This document shows, one piece after another, positions 6,380 through 8,433 of a stretch of DNA of 8,433 nucleotides. The DNA comes from an uncultured Comamonadaceae bacterium (GTDB taxonomy: Bacteria > Pseudomonadota > Gammaproteobacteria > Burkholderiales > Burkholderiaceae_C), in contig CALMOI010000183.1 in assembly GCA_937871735.1 (NCBI GenBank), positions 1-8,433 on the forward strand, in the 5' to 3' direction. Numbering within the stretch: position 1 is the first letter of the stretch; each line of letters begins with the position of its first letter. The notes under the pieces are model-generated. The model had not been told where the DNA came from, ran no database searches, and saw nothing but the letters and a program-made list of their open reading frames with translations. The position numbers and the translations under genes were made by a program.

Positions 6380-7138
6380 TCATGGGCTGCGGGCGAAGAA
6401 GGCGGCGCTCATGCCCAACCCGGTCACGATCACCAAGGCGCGCACGCCTAGTGCGGGCAGCCGCCGCGCCAGTCGGGCACCGGCCATGCCGCCAGCGGTG
6501 GCGGCCAGCATCATCAAGCTGGCCTCGCGCCAAGCAATAGCGCCCGCCCACGCAAACGCCGCCACCGACAGCAGCGATAGCACCAGCGAGTTCAGATTTT
6601 TCAGGGCGTTGATGGTGTTCAGCCGCGACTCGCCCGTCAGCGTGTACAGCGCCATCAGCAAGATGCCCAAGCCGCCGTTGAAGTAGCCACCGTAAATCGA
6701 CACCGCCAGCAAACCCGGTACCCGCCAGTGCGGCCAACCGGCCCCGGCGCTGCGTCGCACCAGTGCGGGGCCCACGGCAAACAAGGCCGTGGCGGCCAGC
6801 AGCAACCAAGGCACCACGCCCGCAAACACCTGGGCTGGTGTGATCAGCAACAGTCCTGCTCCGAGCACGCCGCCCAGCGCTGACAACGCCATCTCGCGCC
6901 GCAGTTGTGCGGGTGGCAGGGTGCGCAGCTCGGTTTTAAAGCCCAGCGTGCTGCCCCAGTAACCGGGGCTGACGGCCAGTGCGCTGGTGGCGTTGGCGGC
7001 GATGGGCGGCACGCCCGCCCACACCAGCGCCGGAAAGGTCAAAAAGCTACCGCCACCGGCCAGCGCGTTCAACACGCCCGCGCCGAATGCAGCGGCAGCC
7101 AGCACGGCCCACGTGGCCCAACTGGCGGCTGCATCCAT
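6380..7138 (-). CDS. TauE/SafE family sulfite/anion exporter
   Basis: A 252-residue membrane protein of the TauE/SafE (DUF81) family, whose studied members are linked to export or uptake of sulfite, sulfoacetate and related organosulfur anions. Two internal repeats each contain the family's Gly/Asn-rich half: GAGVLNALAGGGSFLTFPAL at 19-38 with PPIAANATSALAVSPG at 44-59, and IYGGYFNGGLGILLMALY at 148-165 with NALKNLNS at 177-184. Around seven to eight helices are visible across the length. The ATG at 7138 is chosen because its A is the last base of the TGA stop of the upstream Nudix gene (TGATG), a classic coupling junction, and because the family N-terminus starts here; the frame's upstream extension lies inside the Nudix gene. 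The substrate is unknown. A sulfur link with mnmA two genes on is possible but unproven. Confidence 0.92.
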   Translation of the reverse strand: MDAAASWATWAVLAAAAFGAGVLNALAGGGSFLTFPALVWAGVPPIAANATSALAVSPGYWGSTLGFKTELRTLPPAQLRREMALSALGGVLGAGLLLITPAQVFAGVVPWLLLAATALFAVGPALVRRSAGAGWPHWRVPGLLAVSIYGGYFNGGLGILLMALYTLTGESRLNTINALKNLNSLVLSLLSVAAFAWAGAIAWREASLMMLAATAGGMAGARLARRLPALGVRALVIVTGLGMSAAFFARSP

Positions 7139-7620
7139 CAATGGGGGTGGACGATGCTGGGATCGGTGTAGACCAGCGACAGCGCAAAGCGTTGTCCGGC
7201 CAAGTGGTCTTCCATGCAGCGCACGATCAGCGGACTGCGGTGGCGATGGGCACTGGCGCGCACTTCGTCGGGCGTCATCCACAGGGTGCGCACGATGCCG
7301 TCGTCCAGCGTGCGGCTGCTGTCGGCTTCGCCCAAGTCGCCGCTGAAGGCCATGCGCAGGTAGGTGATGTCTTCGCCCGTGTCGCTGCGGATGGTGCGCG
7401 ACAGGTACACGCCCACCAGCGCCGTGGGCGTGAAGCTGTGGGTGGTTTCTTCCAGTGCCTCGCGGGCGCAGCCTTCTACCGGGGATTCGCCCAGATCGAG
7501 GTGGCCTGCCGGGTTGTTCAGGCGCAAGCCGTCGGGTGTGTGTTCTTCAACCAAGAGGTAGCGGCCATCGCGTTCGATGATGGCGGCCACGGTGACGTGG
7601 GGTGTCCAGCGTTGTGTCAT
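7138..7620 (-). CDS. nudJ: NUDIX hydrolase, NudJ-like phosphatase
   Basis: A 160-residue Nudix enzyme. The Nudix box runs from G39 to H61: G39, E45, R53, E54, E57 and E58 fit GX5EX7REUXEEXGU, with the metal-binding REXXEE helix intact, but the box's final Gly and hydrophobic residue are replaced by T60 and H61. Flanking motifs PHVTVAAII (7-15), LLVEE (22-26) and NNPAGHLDLGESPVE (35-49), and the C-terminal RSPL and GQR-F-L segments, closely follow E. coli NudJ (YmfB) as I remember it. NudJ releases phosphate from nucleoside tri- and diphosphates and from HMP-pyrophosphate. In E. coli nudJ is immediately upstream of mnmA; here mnmA is three genes downstream on the same strand, which supports the assignment. 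The ATG at 7620 fits the conserved N-terminus. There is no Shine-Dalgarno; GATAAT ends 6 nt upstream. A more general Nudix role cannot be excluded. Confidence 0.9.
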   Translation of the reverse strand: MTQRWTPHVTVAAIIERDGRYLLVEEHTPDGLRLNNPAGHLDLGESPVEGCAREALEETTHSFTPTALVGVYLSRTIRSDTGEDITYLRMAFSGDLGEADSSRTLDDGIVRTLWMTPDEVRASAHRHRSPLIVRCMEDHLAGQRFALSLVYTDPSIVHPH

Positions 7621-7622
7621 GT

Positions 7623-7635
7623 CGAGATTATCTCG
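7623..7635. promoter_or_regulatory. perfect 13-bp palindrome at Nudix start, possible operator
   Basis: CGAGAT-T-ATCTCG is a perfect inverted repeat, two bases from the Nudix start codon in the divergent intergenic region. On the - strand it contains GATAAT (7632-7627), five of six bases of the -10 consensus, ending 6 nt before the ATG. A protein bound here would block that promoter. No -35 hexamer is clear. Function is inferred from position and symmetry. Confidence 0.35.
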
Positions 7636-7722
7636 CCCACAGAATTGCAGAAATCCTCCAAAATGGCGCGGCTATGTAAGCTTGCCGACAGAGATGGTAA
7701 AGATAGTCGCCCTAAAGCAACT

Positions 7723-7736
7723 ATGATGACAATCAT
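7723..7736. promoter_or_regulatory. FNR-box-like dyad upstream of pntA
   Basis: ATGAT-GACA-ATCAT has the arm length and 4-nt spacing of the Crp/Fnr box TTGAT-N4-ATCAA and differs only at the two outermost bases. Its centre is 46 bp before the pntA ATG. TATGAT (7722-7727) overlaps its left arm and resembles a -10 box, but lacks a -35 partner. Redox control of pntA through this site is plausible but unproven. Confidence 0.3.
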
Positions 7737-7763
7737 CTTTGATTTCATTCCATTACTTTACTT

Positions 7764-7769
7764 GAGGAG
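7764..7769 (+). promoter_or_regulatory. Shine-Dalgarno of pntA
   Basis: GAGGAG with a 6-nt spacer to the ATG at 7776. It is the strongest ribosome-binding site in the window and fixes the pntA start, in agreement with the conserved N-terminus that follows. Confidence 0.9.
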
Positions 7770-7775
7770 TTGCCC

Positions 7776-8433
7776 ATGCTGATAGGCGTACCTGCCGAAA
7801 CGACGGCAGGCGAGACCCGCGTTGCCGCCACCCCTGAAACGGTGAAAAAGCTCAAAGCTCAAGGCCACACGCTGCGCGTGCAGTCTGGCGCTGGCCTGAG
7901 CGCCAGTGTGACGGACGCGGCTTACACCGCCGCTGGGGCTGAAATCACTGATGCTGCCGGTGCCCTGGGTGCCGCGCTGGTGCTGAAAGTGCGCAGCCCG
8001 TCTGAAGCTGAAATCGCCTTGATGCTTGCGGGCACAGCGGTTGTCGGCATGCTCAACCCCTTTGACCGCGACGGCTTGCAGTTGCTGGCCAAGGCGGGTT
8101 TGACCAGCTTTGCGCTGGAAGCGGCCCCGCGCACCACCCGCGCGCAAAGCATGGACGTGCTCTCCAGCCAAGCCAACATTGCCGGTTACAAGGCGGTGAT
8201 GATGGCGGCGGACAAGTACCAACGCTTCTTTCCCATGCTGATGACGGCAGCGGGCACGGTCAAAGCCGCGCGCGTGGTGATTTTGGGCGTGGGCGTGGCC
8301 GGTTTGCAGGCGATTGCCACGGCACGCCGTTTGGGCGCGGTGATTGAAGCGTCAGACGTGCGCCCCTCGGTGAAAGAGCAGATCGAGTCGCTGGGTGCCA
8401 AGTTCATCGACGTGCCCTACGAAACCGCTGAAG
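7776..8433 (+). CDS. pntA: NAD(P) transhydrogenase alpha subunit, N-terminal fragment
   Basis: The first 219 codons of the NAD(H)-binding domain I of proton-translocating transhydrogenase, which uses the proton gradient to move hydride from NADH to NADP+ and so supply NADPH. The gene runs off the right edge. The N-terminus IGVPAETTAGETRVAATPE is typical, with R15 conserved. RTTRAQSMDVLSSQANIAGY (119-138) holds R119, Q124, D127 and S130, which match by spacing the NAD-site residues R127, Q132, D135 and S138 known from the Rhodospirillum rubrum protein. The Rossmann loop GVGVAG is at 171-176 and DVRP at 194-197 ends the second strand with the acid that binds the NAD ribose. It is divergent from the Nudix gene across 155 nt. 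Only the first subunit is visible; whether the protein is split (PntAA/PntAB) or fused cannot be seen. Confidence 0.96.
   Translation, partial: MLIGVPAETTAGETRVAATPETVKKLKAQGHTLRVQSGAGLSASVTDAAYTAAGAEITDAAGALGAALVLKVRSPSEAEIALMLAGTAVVGMLNPFDRDGLQLLAKAGLTSFALEAAPRTTRAQSMDVLSSQANIAGYKAVMMAADKYQRFFPMLMTAAGTVKAARVVILGVGVAGLQAIATARRLGAVIEASDVRPSVKEQIESLGAKFIDVPYETAE

Noticed and set aside
7694..7782. Two overlapping short frames in the pntA leader (10 codons at 7694-7726, then 19 codons from 7723, ending inside the pntA start region)
   Set aside because: The overlap looks like coupled upstream ORFs, but neither has a Shine-Dalgarno, the codons are unlike the high-GC neighbours, and there is no run of regulatory codons. 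Chance frames in an AT-rich leader are the simpler reading.

Overview
The window is 8.4 kb of high-GC, gene-dense bacterial chromosome. The set of families (DUF3422, a Burkholderiales-like PntA alpha subunit, MnmA with an extra loop, SlyD-type FKBP, TauE/SafE) and the strong G/C bias at third codon positions suggest a betaproteobacterium, probably Burkholderiales and perhaps Comamonadaceae. This is inferred from recalled protein families, not from a search. No mobile element, CRISPR array, rRNA or tRNA is visible, and both ends cut through genes.

Region 1 (1-4092, + strand) starts in the C-terminal part of an RND efflux permease. A small DUF2892/YgaP-like membrane protein, an OsmC-family thiol protein and a SLAC1/TehA-family anion transporter follow with gaps of 52, 10 and 7 nt, so they could form one operon. 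The mix of efflux pump, thiol chemistry and possible anion export hints at sulfur or oxidant detoxification; this is inference. A perfect hairpin follows the SLAC1 stop. Next comes a separately placed DUF3422 gene, closed by a strong bidirectional terminator (4118-4146).

Region 2 (4165-7620, - strand), in transcription order, holds a NudJ-like Nudix hydrolase, a TauE/SafE exporter whose start overlaps the Nudix stop by one base, a SlyD-like FKBP isomerase with a His-rich tail, the tRNA 2-thiouridylase MnmA, and an unrecognised 110-residue two-helix membrane protein that ends against the shared terminator. In E. coli nudJ and mnmA are adjacent; here tauE and slyD lie between them.

Region 3 (7621-8433) is a 155-nt divergent intergenic region, then the first 219 codons of pntA, the NAD(H)-binding alpha subunit of the proton-translocating transhydrogenase. 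The intergenic region has a perfect 13-bp palindrome next to the Nudix start, a dyad resembling an FNR box, and a good Shine-Dalgarno for pntA.

Most genes here are housekeeping or familiar accessory families, and I see no convincing new multi-gene system. The points most worth checking are regulatory: three genes without a Shine-Dalgarno have a -10-like hexamer 6-7 nt before the ATG (possible leaderless transcripts), a near-identical 12-mer lies upstream of two transcription units, and a pair of GGGTRAACCC half-palindromes spaced 20 bp apart lies upstream of the unknown membrane protein.
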